Source: J027 sp965215855 (GTDB taxonomy: Bacteria; Chloroflexota; Anaerolineae; Aggregatilineales; J027). Taken from it: DNA of 64,000 bases. Location of the stretch: positions 3,038,001-3,102,000 of the forward strand of contig CBDCER010000003.1 in the NCBI GenBank assembly GCA_965215855.1. The letters are read 5' to 3'. Below, piece after piece: positions 1-8,428 of the stretch. Position numbers and translations under genes: made by a program. The notes under the pieces were generated by a model that was not told the DNA's origin, made no database searches, and worked only from the letters and a program-made list of their open reading frames with translations. The first letter of the stretch is position 1; the number at the start of each line of letters is the position of its first letter.

Positions 1-2
1 AT

Positions 3-3000
3 GTGGCACTGCGTGATTTTGATGAACGTGATATGCAATTGGTTTCGACCCTGGCAAGCCAATTGGCGGTAGCTGCTGAAAACCTGCGCCTATTTACGCA
101 AATTGAAGATCAACGCCAGACATTGCGCTCTACATTGGAGACCATGCAAGCTGGGGTATTGGTGCTATCATCTGCATCGGATATTGTGTTATTGAACGAG
201 CAAGCTGTCGATTTGCTGGGGCCAGGGGCACGGGTTCGAATGTTCACTGACGAGACGTATCCGATGTATCGCGTGGGAACTAACGAACCCGTTGCCGCTG
301 ATGATTTTCCAGCGGCACGTGTGTTGCAATATGGTGAGCCAGTCATTGCTGAGAATTTCTATGTAGTATCTCCCGAGGGCCACCGGACAGATATGCTAGT
401 AAATGCAGCACCCATCCGCAGCGAAAATGAAGAAATTACTGCTGCTGTTGTTGTGTTACAAGAAATCACCGAATTGCGTGAATTGGAACTGGCATTACAG
501 ACAAGCTTGAGCGAAACGACAGCTTTGTATGAAGCAAGCCGTTCCATCGCTGCTGTGACGACCTCCAATGAATTGGCGGCGATACTATTGGAACAGGTGA
601 AAACACTGAACCCCGATCAGGTGATTGTGTTACTTCAGGGAGACCAGGAACAGAGTGATAGACGACAGCGGGTTGCGGCGGTGTGGCCGACAACAGATCC
701 TAAAGTGCTGAAGGTTGAACAACTGAAGATACCGTCGAATTTGCTGATGCCGGATGACATATTGGTTGTGGAGGCTACCGAACCGGCAGTGCGAGAAGCG
801 GCGGGTGTTTACTCGTTGGCAACGATGCCGTTGAAGGCACGTGGTGGGCGCACGCTGGGATGGTTGACCATTGCCTATCATCGTGAGCATTTATTTAGGC
901 CAGAACAGCGACGTTTTCTTTCTACGCTGGCCGATCAAGCAGCGGTGGCACTGGATGTGAATCGTCTATTTGAAAGCACACAGCAGGCTCTTCGCTCGGT
1001 CGCCAATCTATATCGTGGTAGTAAGCGTATCTCTGAGGTGCAAGGAATTAATGAAGCGATCACGGTGGTTCAGGAGGAATTACAAAGCTTCAAACCAGCG
1101 CGGGTAGATCTATTATTGCAGCGTAGTCCGGAAGATCCGGAAGACATTTATCTGGCGTTGGCATGGTCGATTGAACGATCATTGGAGATGATACCGGCGT
1201 TGCCCATTGACCCTGTAGATTTGACGTCTCAGGCCCATTTTGATGTGATGAGCCGGGAAGAATATTACATCCAGGACATGATGAGCGCCCCTGGTAATGA
1301 TTTGCATCAGGCCTTGCGTGATCTGGATACACCCTATCGGGCTGTGTTGTCCATACCACTGCGAGTCAGTGGACGCACAGTGGGTCGGTTGGCGATTGGA
1401 TTCCTGGAACCTCGACAATATACACCCGATGACCAGCAATTTATCAGTATGTTGGCCGATGCCATAGCGTATATTGTAGAAAATGAATTGCTTTTCCAGC
1501 AAACGCAAGATTCGCTTGAAGAGACCGGTGTGCTGTATCAGGCCAGTCAAGCAATTGCTAGTGCCGAACAACGCGAGGAAATTGTGCAGGCGATGATTGA
1601 CTACGCGGCTTCGGCGGTGGTGGATAAAGTGATGTTGGTCACGTTGCTGGGGGCCGATTGGGAAGCCTCGGATGCCCTTGTCGAGGTTTCAGTGACTTGG
1701 GGACGTGGCGAGTTTTTGGACTTGAAGGGGTTGCGTTTTTCGCGCGAACAGTTGCCGATTTGGGATCAACTAGCCTCGCCATATGTTGTCTGGTCGGATG
1801 ATGTAGAGAATGATGCATCACTTGATGATAATACACGTCTGGGTTGTTATACACTCGATATTGTCTCGTATGTTGTTGTGCCATTGCAAACACCAGGTCA
1901 TCCAATTGGAGCCATCATTTTGGCATCGTCGCAGCCACGAGTGCATCAGGATCGTGAAATTCGCATCTACCAGTCTTTGGCCGACCAAGCCGCCGTGCAG
2001 TTAGAGAACAAGCGCTTGTTTGAGCAAGCAGAATTGCGGGCGCGGCAACTGGCAACGTCGGCTGAAGTGAGTCGAGCGGTGACTTCTATCCTGAATCAAG
2101 ATGATTTGTTCCCGCGGATTGTGAATCTGATTCGTGATTCGTTCGGATACGATCATGCTCAAATTTTCATGATTGATGATTTGGGAGAAAGAGCTGTATT
2201 GCAATCGGCAACCGGTGAAGCCGGACGCCAGATGCTAGAAATTCGCCATAGCCTGCCCATTGGATCCCGCTCTGTGGTGGGGCAGGCGACTGTCCAAGGG
2301 ATACCATTTCTGGTGAATGATACGTCGGAGGCTGACGTGATGCATCGCCCCAATCCCTATCTGCCAGACACCCGTTCCGAGCTAGCAATTCCGTTAAACT
2401 TGAAAGGGCGCGTGGTGGGCGTCATTGATGTGCAGGCTAATCGGCCTACCGCGTTCACTGAGGATGATATTCAAGTTCTGACATCGTTGGCTGACCAGTT
2501 GGCAATTGCCATTGATAACGCGCAATTGTTCGATATTTCATTGCGTCGTGCATCGGAGATGTCCTTCCTGTTTGATGTGACAGCGGCTACAGCATCGGCA
2601 TCAGATTTGTCGGTGGCGTTAGAGACCGCAGCTTCCATTCTTATTCGCCAGTTAAAGGGGCAAGAAGTTGCGATATTTTTGTATGACCGCGTAGCGAATG
2701 GGTTGAAGCCCGAAGTTGTTATCGAGGCCCGGCATACTGAGGAGGGTGTGGAGTATCATTTTGTCGAGATTGATTATCTAGTGAGGATGGGACAGGGAAC
2801 AATCGGTTGGGTAGCCGAGCGACGACAACCACTGCGGATCGACAATTTGTTGCAAGACTCGCGCTATCGCCCGGGGTTGTCGCTGAATAACAGTGGTTTG
2901 TATGTGCCGCTGCTGGTGGGGGATGAGCTTCTGGGTGTATTGGGAATGGAGGGCGCACAGGCTGGGCAGTTTGATGAAAATGACTTGCGGTTGATGCAGA

Positions 3001-4232
3001 CGTTAAGTACCACGTTGACCGCGATTATTCAGAATGTCCAGTTGGTTGAGGAACTCCAGCACACCAATGAACGTTTGCGTGAAATTGACCAATTGAAGAC
3101 GAACTTCCTGGCAGCGATGAGCCATGAGCTGCGGACACCGTTAAATTCGATTATTGGCTTCTCGCGGGTGATCTTGAAGGGGATTGACGGACCAATCACC
3201 GACATGCAGGAACAGGATATTCAGACCATCCACGACAGTGGGAAACACCTTTTGGGATTGGTGAATGATATTCTGGATCAGGCCAAGATCGAAGCGGGTA
3301 AGATGGAACTGGTTAAGGAATATTTCAACTTGGGCACAGTCATTCAGAGTGTAATGGCAAGCGCCAAAGGGCTGACCAAAGATAGGCCAGTGCAACTATT
3401 CACTGAAATCGAAGATAGCCTTCCCCCAGCTTTCGGCGATGAGTTCCGTTCGCGCCAGATTCTTATCAACATTATTTCCAATGCGGCCAAATTTACCCAC
3501 CAAGGCAGCATCACGGTCAGTGCTTATGGCACACGAGATGAAGACACTGACCAGCGCGTGATTATGGTGAGTGTGACAGATACGGGTATTGGTATTGACG
3601 AGAAGAATATTGCCGGTATCTTTGAATCTTTCCAGCAAGTTGATAATACGACGACGCGAACAGCTGAAGGCACAGGACTGGGGTTGCCATTAGCACGCTC
3701 ATTGACCGAATTGCAGGGTGGAACCATCTGGGTTGAGAGTGAAGTTGGTCTAGGATCGACGTTCTATATCACCATCCCGACATCTCCCCCCGAAACTGAA
3801 GATGAAACAGATATTTCTGCTTCGGTAGAGGCAAGTGAAGAAGAGGTGGAAGACCCTACGTGGCCCGTGCATCCAGGGCGTAAGATAGTGTTGGCGGTTG
3901 ATGATGAACTGGGCATGATTAACCTTTATCGGCGTTATCTCAATAAAGAAGGCTGGCAGGTAATTGGCACAACCGACCCTGAGAAGACTGAGGAAATGGT
4001 AGCGGTGCATCATCCCCAACTCATTTTGCTGGACATCAATATGCCGAATCGGGATGGTTGGACGATTCTGGAAATGCTGAAGCAGTGGGACGAGGCTCGT
4101 GAAATTCCGGTGATTGTGTGCAGTATTGACACGAATACACAACGCAGTGGTGAATTGGGGGCCACTCGCCACCTTGTGAAGCCATTTGAAGAGGCGGATT
4201 TGCTGAAAGCAGTGGAGGACAGCAAAGCTTAG
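3..4232 (+). CDS. Multi-GAF hybrid sensor histidine kinase (5' truncated by window)
   Basis: The frame is open at the window edge and the first residues read as the end of a GAF domain, so the true start lies upstream. Visible order over 1409 residues: end of a GAF, a PAS-like domain (about 40-160), then about five GAF domains (about 175-1010), a HisKA domain with the H-box SHELRTPLNS (His1041), a HATPase domain (N-box near 1157, DTGIGI near 1194, GTGLGLPLA near 1224) and a C-terminal receiver (about 1293-1405) with phospho-acceptor Asp1344 in LLDINMP. There is no transmembrane segment in the visible part, so it is probably a cytoplasmic sensor binding small ligands through its GAFs. It ends just before a strong terminator. 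The next gene also carries a receiver and is a possible, unproven, phosphotransfer partner. Confidence 0.93.
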   Translation: MALRDFDERDMQLVSTLASQLAVAAENLRLFTQIEDQRQTLRSTLETMQAGVLVLSSASDIVLLNEQAVDLLGPGARVRMFTDETYPMYRVGTNEPVAADDFPAARVLQYGEPVIAENFYVVSPEGHRTDMLVNAAPIRSENEEITAAVVVLQEITELRELELALQTSLSETTALYEASRSIAAVTTSNELAAILLEQVKTLNPDQVIVLLQGDQEQSDRRQRVAAVWPTTDPKVLKVEQLKIPSNLLMPDDILVVEATEPAVREAAGVYSLATMPLKARGGRTLGWLTIAYHREHLFRPEQRRFLSTLADQAAVALDVNRLFESTQQALRSVANLYRGSKRISEVQGINEAITVVQEELQSFKPARVDLLLQRSPEDPEDIYLALAWSIERSLEMIPALPIDPVDLTSQAHFDVMSREEYYIQDMMSAPGNDLHQALRDLDTPYRAVLSIPLRVSGRTVGRLAIGFLEPRQYTPDDQQFISMLADAIAYIVENELLFQQTQDSLEETGVLYQASQAIASAEQREEIVQAMIDYAASAVVDKVMLVTLLGADWEASDALVEVSVTWGRGEFLDLKGLRFSREQLPIWDQLASPYVVWSDDVENDASLDDNTRLGCYTLDIVSYVVVPLQTPGHPIGAIILASSQPRVHQDREIRIYQSLADQAAVQLENKRLFEQAELRARQLATSAEVSRAVTSILNQDDLFPRIVNLIRDSFGYDHAQIFMIDDLGERAVLQSATGEAGRQMLEIRHSLPIGSRSVVGQATVQGIPFLVNDTSEADVMHRPNPYLPDTRSELAIPLNLKGRVVGVIDVQANRPTAFTEDDIQVLTSLADQLAIAIDNAQLFDISLRRASEMSFLFDVTAATASASDLSVALETAASILIRQLKGQEVAIFLYDRVANGLKPEVVIEARHTEEGVEYHFVEIDYLVRMGQGTIGWVAERRQPLRIDNLLQDSRYRPGLSLNNSGLYVPLLVGDELLGVLGMEGAQAGQFDENDLRLMQTLSTTLTAIIQNVQLVEELQHTNERLREIDQLKTNFLAAMSHELRTPLNSIIGFSRVILKGIDGPITDMQEQDIQTIHDSGKHLLGLVNDILDQAKIEAGKMELVKEYFNLGTVIQSVMASAKGLTKDRPVQLFTEIEDSLPPAFGDEFRSRQILINIISNAAKFTHQGSITVSAYGTRDEDTDQRVIMVSVTDTGIGIDEKNIAGIFESFQQVDNTTTRTAEGTGLGLPLARSLTELQGGTIWVESEVGLGSTFYITIPTSPPETEDETDISASVEASEEEVEDPTWPVHPGRKIVLAVDDELGMINLYRRYLNKEGWQVIGTTDPEKTEEMVAVHHPQLILLDINMPNRDGWTILEMLKQWDEAREIPVIVCSIDTNTQRSGELGATRHLVKPFEEADLLKAVEDSKA

Positions 4233-4259
4233 TGGCAGCTAATCCCCAAAAATATTGAT

Positions 4260-4302
4260 AGGGTGAGATTCGTTTTATCGGCTAATCTCACCCTGATTTT
4301 TT
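4260..4302 (+). terminator. Intrinsic terminator after the hybrid kinase
   Basis: An 11-bp perfect inverted repeat (AGGGTGAGATT / AATCTCACCCT, 4260-4270 and 4284-4294) is followed by GATTTTTT. This separates the kinase transcript from the threonine synthase fusion gene. Confidence 0.9.
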
Positions 4303-4310
4303 GATAGGTT

Positions 4311-4339
4311 TTGAATATTGGATCATCCCAATATACAAT
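4311..4339 (+). promoter_or_regulatory. Promoter with palindromic operator for the ThrC-receiver gene
   Basis: TTGAAT (4311-4316) and TACAAT (4334-4339) are separated by 17 bp. The spacer holds a perfect 7-bp inverted repeat, ATATTGG-6 nt-CCAATAT (4315-4334), which touches both boxes and is placed as a repressor site would be. The predicted transcript start is near 4346. The in-frame upstream start at 4301 is therefore excluded and the ATG at 4379, preceded by GGAG at 4365, is favoured. Confidence 0.65.
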
Positions 4340-4378
4340 CACCGCTGCTTTAAGTGGTTATCTTGGAGTCTTATTGTT

Positions 4379-6013
4379 ATGGTGACTAAACGGATTCATC
4401 TGGAATGTAAAAACTGTGGCTGGCAGGCTGTATATGAACATCCCCTCAAGCGTTGCCCGAAATGCGAAGACGACATTTTGTATGCGCGTTATGAATTGGA
4501 TACATTGAAAGATTGGGGTACACGAATCCTTAATCGTAAGCCAGGCCTGTGGCGTTATCATGAGTTATTACCTATCAAGAACCCATTGAACATTGTGTCG
4601 TTGGGTGAAGGGGCTACCCCGATGATCCATGCTAAAAACCTCGGTGCAATGTTGGGGTTGAAGCGCCTCCATATTAAAGATGAACGTCAGGGGCCAACTA
4701 ATTCATTTAAGGATCGGCAGGCATCGGTGGCAGTTTCCGTCATGCGTGAACTGGGGATTCAAGAGGCAGCAGTTGCTAGCACCGGCAATGTGGCGATAGC
4801 TTATTCCGCCTATGCTGCCCGTGCTGGAATCAAGCTGTGGGCATTTTTCCCTGATCGTGTGCCAAGCGACAAAATCCGTGAAGTGGCTTTGTACGGAACA
4901 GAGGTAGTGAATGTCACAGGAACCTATGACCAGACGAAGGTGGTTGCGTCGCGCTTTGCCCAGACTCAGGGGATTTATTATGATCGCGGCATCAAAAGTA
5001 TTGCTGCAATGGAAAGCATGAAAACCATGGCCTATGAAATTGCTGAAGATCTGGGATGGTGTTCACCAGACTGGTTTATTCAGGGTGTGAGCGGCGGTAT
5101 GGGGCCGATTGGGGTTGCCAAAGGGTTTGAGGAATTGATTGAGCTGGGACTAGCCGATAAGGTTCCGGCACTCGGAATTGTGCAGTCGCAAGGTTGTGCC
5201 CCCATGATTGATGCCTATAACAATGGCTGGTCGGTGGCTGTTCCAGTTGAAAATCCGACGACGGTTATTGCAACATTGAGTACGGGCAATCCCGGACGAG
5301 CCTATCAATTATTGTGGGACTTGATGCAGAAATATGGTGGAGCGGCGGATAGTGCTACGGACGAAGAAGCTTTTGATACGACCCGCATTATGGCCCGTAC
5401 TGATGGTCTATCAGTAGAACCCGCAACAGCGGTGGCATTCGCTGGTTTGGTCAAAATGGTGCGGCGAGGTGTCATTAAGTCGGATGATGTGGTGGTATTC
5501 AATTGTTCCGGACACACCTTTCCAGTGGAAAAAGCTATCTTGGGCGATGCCTGGGCGCGAGAAGTTGATATTTCGCATACCAGCCCGACCCCATCGGTTC
5601 CGACAACGGGACTGTTGTCGGCAATTAAGAGTGTGGAAAGTCCTATTCGCCGGATATTGGTGGTAGAAGATAATGCAGACTCGGCGCGTTTGCTGCAGCG
5701 TTTGTTTGAGGGGTATGGTGGCTATGAAGTGCATGTGGCACGGGATGGACGCGCCGGACTGGAAATGGCCCAACAAGTGCAGCCAGATTTGATCGTATCG
5801 GATTTGATGATGCCAGAGATGGATGGTTTTCAATTGATTGAGCAGTTGAAGGCAGATAACGCTTTGCGCGGGATTCCCATCATAGTCCTGACCGCCAAAG
5901 AACTGACACCGCCAGAGCGTGAACGTCTGGCGGGGCGGGTGGATTCATTTTTGCAAAAAGGCTCCTTCCTCAACGACGAACTGCTACAACAAATCATTGA
6001 TTCGCTGAATTAG
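4379..6013 (+). CDS. Threonine synthase-like PLP enzyme fused to a response-regulator receiver
   Basis: 544 residues. The N-terminus has a zinc-ribbon-like Cys set (CKNC and CPKC, about residues 10-28). It is followed by a fold-type II PLP enzyme of the threonine synthase family: SLGEGATPM, then NSFKDRQ with the Schiff-base Lys111, and a glycine-rich SGGMGP loop. Threonine synthase converts O-phosphohomoserine to threonine and phosphate. After a short linker, residues about 422-540 form a complete CheY-like receiver: LVVEDN acidic pocket, Asp475 in VSDLMMP, the LTA switch residue and FLQKGS lysine. One continuous frame links the two parts, with no sign of frameshift. It forms its own transcription unit. 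The substrate is not proven; related PLP enzymes such as cysteate or threonine synthase paralogs are alternatives. Confidence 0.88.
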   Translation: MVTKRIHLECKNCGWQAVYEHPLKRCPKCEDDILYARYELDTLKDWGTRILNRKPGLWRYHELLPIKNPLNIVSLGEGATPMIHAKNLGAMLGLKRLHIKDERQGPTNSFKDRQASVAVSVMRELGIQEAAVASTGNVAIAYSAYAARAGIKLWAFFPDRVPSDKIREVALYGTEVVNVTGTYDQTKVVASRFAQTQGIYYDRGIKSIAAMESMKTMAYEIAEDLGWCSPDWFIQGVSGGMGPIGVAKGFEELIELGLADKVPALGIVQSQGCAPMIDAYNNGWSVAVPVENPTTVIATLSTGNPGRAYQLLWDLMQKYGGAADSATDEEAFDTTRIMARTDGLSVEPATAVAFAGLVKMVRRGVIKSDDVVVFNCSGHTFPVEKAILGDAWAREVDISHTSPTPSVPTTGLLSAIKSVESPIRRILVVEDNADSARLLQRLFEGYGGYEVHVARDGRAGLEMAQQVQPDLIVSDLMMPEMDGFQLIEQLKADNALRGIPIIVLTAKELTPPERERLAGRVDSFLQKGSFLNDELLQQIIDSLN

Positions 6014-6066
6014 TTGAATGCCGTCGTGTATATAGCCAAGTAATGGAGCGAGATTGAGGCCAACTT

Positions 6067-7194
6067 ATGAGTTCCAGTGATACAAGCCGAATTAGCCAGT
6101 GGGGATTGGCTGCGGCATTGTTAACACCAGTCTTTCTGGGGATGAATCCTATCTTTGGCAAACTGGCTTATCGCAATGGAGCTGACCCCTTTACGGTTGC
6201 CGCTATGCGGACGGCAATTGGGGTGGCGGTGCTGTGGCTGGTGTACTATGTTTTCTGGCGGCACTATCTATTTATTTACCCGGCCGGTTTGATGAATTGT
6301 GTTGCGATTGGGTTCGTGAATGGCATTGGGTCGCTGATGTACTATAACGGCTTGAATTACCTCGATGCATCTGTGGCCCAATTATTGAATGGAATGTATC
6401 TCGTCTTTGTACTGATTTTGGCACGTATCGGCGGTCAGCGCATTGGATCTCGTACTATCTTCAGGGTTGTGGTGGCTGTGCTGGGGGTTTTGTTGATTAC
6501 TGGCGGGATTCAAGGCGGCGCAAGTTGGCTGGGAATCGGCCTAATGTTGGGCAATGCGCTGCTATTTGCCGGGACGGTCGTGATGAGCCAGCGGGCATTA
6601 TATGATATGCCAGCCCAAACGGTGACATTCTATGTACTGGCAACGATGGCGCTAGTGGTCGCGATGGCGCGAGTGGCCTATGATTTGCCGGTGTTCATCA
6701 GAGATGATGACGGCGCGAATATGACTGCAATATGGGCGATCATTGGGATGGCGTGTACCACTGCCCTATCTCGGTTACTCATGTTTGTTGGGGTAAAAGG
6801 TCTAGGAAGTTTACAAACGACATTGTTGGCAGTGTTGGAAATCGCAGCGTCAATCACACTGGCTCGTTTCTTGCTCGGCGATACACTCACTTCTATTCAA
6901 TGGATAGGTGTGGGAGTGTTGGGAGCCAGTTTACTGATGCCGATAGAATCGTTACGACCTGAAGATTCGAGTCCAATATCATATGTGCCGATGCTGGTGC
7001 GGGTGCGAATCATGCAGGCAGCTTTCGATCAAGCATTTGTCGCGAATAGTGAAGATAAATTCTCAACGCAAGAATTGGAAACTATTCAAGAGTTATATAG
7101 CACAAATAAATATACTACCCAGGAATTGTTGACGATTGAGCAACTGTTTAGTAAAAGTCATCTGGGTTCCGGCCCAATAGGTGATGGTGATTAG
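6067..7194 (+). CDS. EamA/DMT-family transporter with a repeated C-terminal tail
   Basis: A 375-residue membrane protein with about ten hydrophobic segments arranged as two EamA repeats (about residues 10-150 and 165-305). It is typical of drug/metabolite exporters or amino-acid and nucleotide-sugar carriers; the substrate cannot be told. GAGG lies about 9 nt before the ATG. The last 60 residues are hydrophilic and contain two tandem copies of a 14-residue motif (FSTQELETIQELYS near 331 and YTTQELLTIEQLFS near 348), which is unusual for this family. The stop codon lies 2 bp from the ancestral stop of the convergent gene, where the IS later inserted. Confidence 0.85.
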   Translation: MSSSDTSRISQWGLAAALLTPVFLGMNPIFGKLAYRNGADPFTVAAMRTAIGVAVLWLVYYVFWRHYLFIYPAGLMNCVAIGFVNGIGSLMYYNGLNYLDASVAQLLNGMYLVFVLILARIGGQRIGSRTIFRVVVAVLGVLLITGGIQGGASWLGIGLMLGNALLFAGTVVMSQRALYDMPAQTVTFYVLATMALVVAMARVAYDLPVFIRDDDGANMTAIWAIIGMACTTALSRLLMFVGVKGLGSLQTTLLAVLEIAASITLARFLLGDTLTSIQWIGVGVLGASLLMPIESLRPEDSSPISYVPMLVRVRIMQAAFDQAFVANSEDKFSTQELETIQELYSTNKYTTQELLTIEQLFSKSHLGSGPIGDGD

Positions 7195-7202
7195 AGTCAC
7201 CA
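7185..7202. other. Inverted repeat between convergent genes, at the IS insertion point
   Basis: TGGTGA-ttagag-TCACCA is a perfect 6-bp stem spanning the stop of the EamA gene. The 10-bp target duplication of the IS begins inside its 3' arm, so the left-hand hairpin survives the insertion. It may act as a weak convergent terminator. Confidence 0.5.
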
Positions 7203-7209
7203 AACCATC
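7200..7209. repeat. Left target-site duplication of the ISAs1-family element
   Basis: CCAAACCATC occurs directly next to the left inverted repeat and again, identically, at 8429-8438. Ten bp is within the usual 8-10 bp duplication of the ISAs1 family. Confidence 0.92.
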
Positions 7210-8428
7210 TAGGGCAATCGCATATGAAGTCTTTAGGGACAGACAACTTTGCGTAAATAATCATTATCCCAGCCTGCCATTTTGCGTTTGGCGGCAATGC
7301 CGACGTTAACCGAGGTTTCTTGTTTGAGCAAGTTTAGGGCTAGATGGCGAAGAACAGCCATGTTTTGTGGCCCATGATCTTTGCGAATACGCGATTCATC
7401 TTCACGAAAGGCAATGTCGAGAACCCAGTGTAAGCCATTCTCAATTTGCCAATGCTCACGAATGGCTTCCAAGAAATCTTGAGCAGCTGCTTGCCAACTG
7501 CTGATGAAATATCGGTCTGAGGTCTCAGTTTTCTGCGGCGTAACGCGGACTGTCACTAATTTGACGAGCGTGTTCAATTTTTTCCAGGCCAAACCCCGCC
7601 GTAAGTAATGACGATGTTCAGGTTCAGAGACGATCCAGACTTGCCGAAACTCCTGACGATCATGGCCGGTGCTTTCGCGCTGGGCGGTCTGATAGACGAC
7701 ATCTTGATAATGCTCAAACTCAAACCCCTCGAATAGCATCTGCAAGTCTTCATACAGGGTTCCCTGGTTCTTTTTCACCGCCAGAATATAGTCAGCTTGC
7801 GCCTCGACAATTTGCTCGGCAATCTCGGTTTGGGTGTTGAGCGCGTCCAATGTAACCACACAGCCCGTGATGTCCAGTTGAGCCAATAGCGCCGGGATGG
7901 CGGTGATTTCATTGGATTTGTCATTGACCTTCTTTTGTCCCAGCACTAGCCGGTTCTCACTGACCCAGGCACTCACCATCCAAATACCTTCCCGACCCTT
8001 GCGGCGATCCTGACTCCGTCGCAGTTTCTTACCATCCACGGCCACCAGTTGTTCCTGACTACGTTTGCACAAACTGGCTGTCCATTTCACAAAACTTGCT
8101 TGGAATGCGCTTTCATCCAGCCAGCGGAAAAAGCGCCCAAAGGTGTCATGCGAGGGAATGCCCTTCTCCAAATCTAGAAAACCACCTAACCATTCTTGCT
8201 TGGCTTTTCCATAACGTTCTACATCTGTCCATCCATCAGCCCCACAGATTACCGCTAAGATAGATATCGTTACGATATTGACCAGCGGATGCGTGATATT
8301 CACTCCTGTTCGTGGGTCTTCCAGATCCGAAAAGTAGGACATGATACTGGTTTCAGAAAACATGGCAGCACCTTTTTGGCTACCATTTTCCTTCATTAAG
8401 GATTAAGATTCCATATGCGATCGCCCTA
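7210..8428 (-). mobile_element. Complete ISAs1-family insertion sequence (1219 bp)
   Basis: The terminal inverted repeats are 17 bp: TAGGGCAATCGCATATG at 7210-7226, and its complement with one mismatch (CATATGCGATCGCCCTA) at 8412-8428. Identical 10-bp direct repeats flank the element. One full-length transposase gene on the minus strand fills it. Intact ends, intact duplications and an open transposase frame suggest a recent, potentially active insertion. The right end supplies the stop codon of the adjacent gene. A MITE with the same ends lies at 26174-26379. Confidence 0.95.
7233..8363 (-). CDS. ISAs1-family DDE transposase
   Basis: 376 residues from the ATG at 8363, which has AAAGGTG 6 nt upstream; an alternative in-frame ATG lies 11 codons earlier. 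Family features: an N-terminal DPR(T/Q)-type motif (FSDLEDPRTG), catalytic Asp in VAVDGKKLR, second Asp in VVTLDALNTQ, the AVKKNQ block, and the Glu-containing HWQIENGLHW segment followed by the RKDHGPQN motif. All three catalytic acids appear present and the frame is uninterrupted. It would cut and paste the IS and could also mobilise the MITE that shares its inverted repeats. Confidence 0.95.
   Translation of the reverse strand: MFSETSIMSYFSDLEDPRTGVNITHPLVNIVTISILAVICGADGWTDVERYGKAKQEWLGGFLDLEKGIPSHDTFGRFFRWLDESAFQASFVKWTASLCKRSQEQLVAVDGKKLRRSQDRRKGREGIWMVSAWVSENRLVLGQKKVNDKSNEITAIPALLAQLDITGCVVTLDALNTQTEIAEQIVEAQADYILAVKKNQGTLYEDLQMLFEGFEFEHYQDVVYQTAQRESTGHDRQEFRQVWIVSEPEHRHYLRRGLAWKKLNTLVKLVTVRVTPQKTETSDRYFISSWQAAAQDFLEAIREHWQIENGLHWVLDIAFREDESRIRKDHGPQNMAVLRHLALNLLKQETSVNVGIAAKRKMAGWDNDYLRKVVCP

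Noticed and set aside
1179..1571. Antisense reading frames inside the histidine kinase and other large genes
   Set aside because: These are shadow frames: they lack ribosome sites and family motifs and lie opposite strongly supported genes.
7211..8428. Composite transposon carrying the neighbouring genes
   Set aside because: Only one IS copy and one short MITE are present, almost 18 kb apart, each with its own perfect 10-bp target duplication. Each therefore inserted alone.
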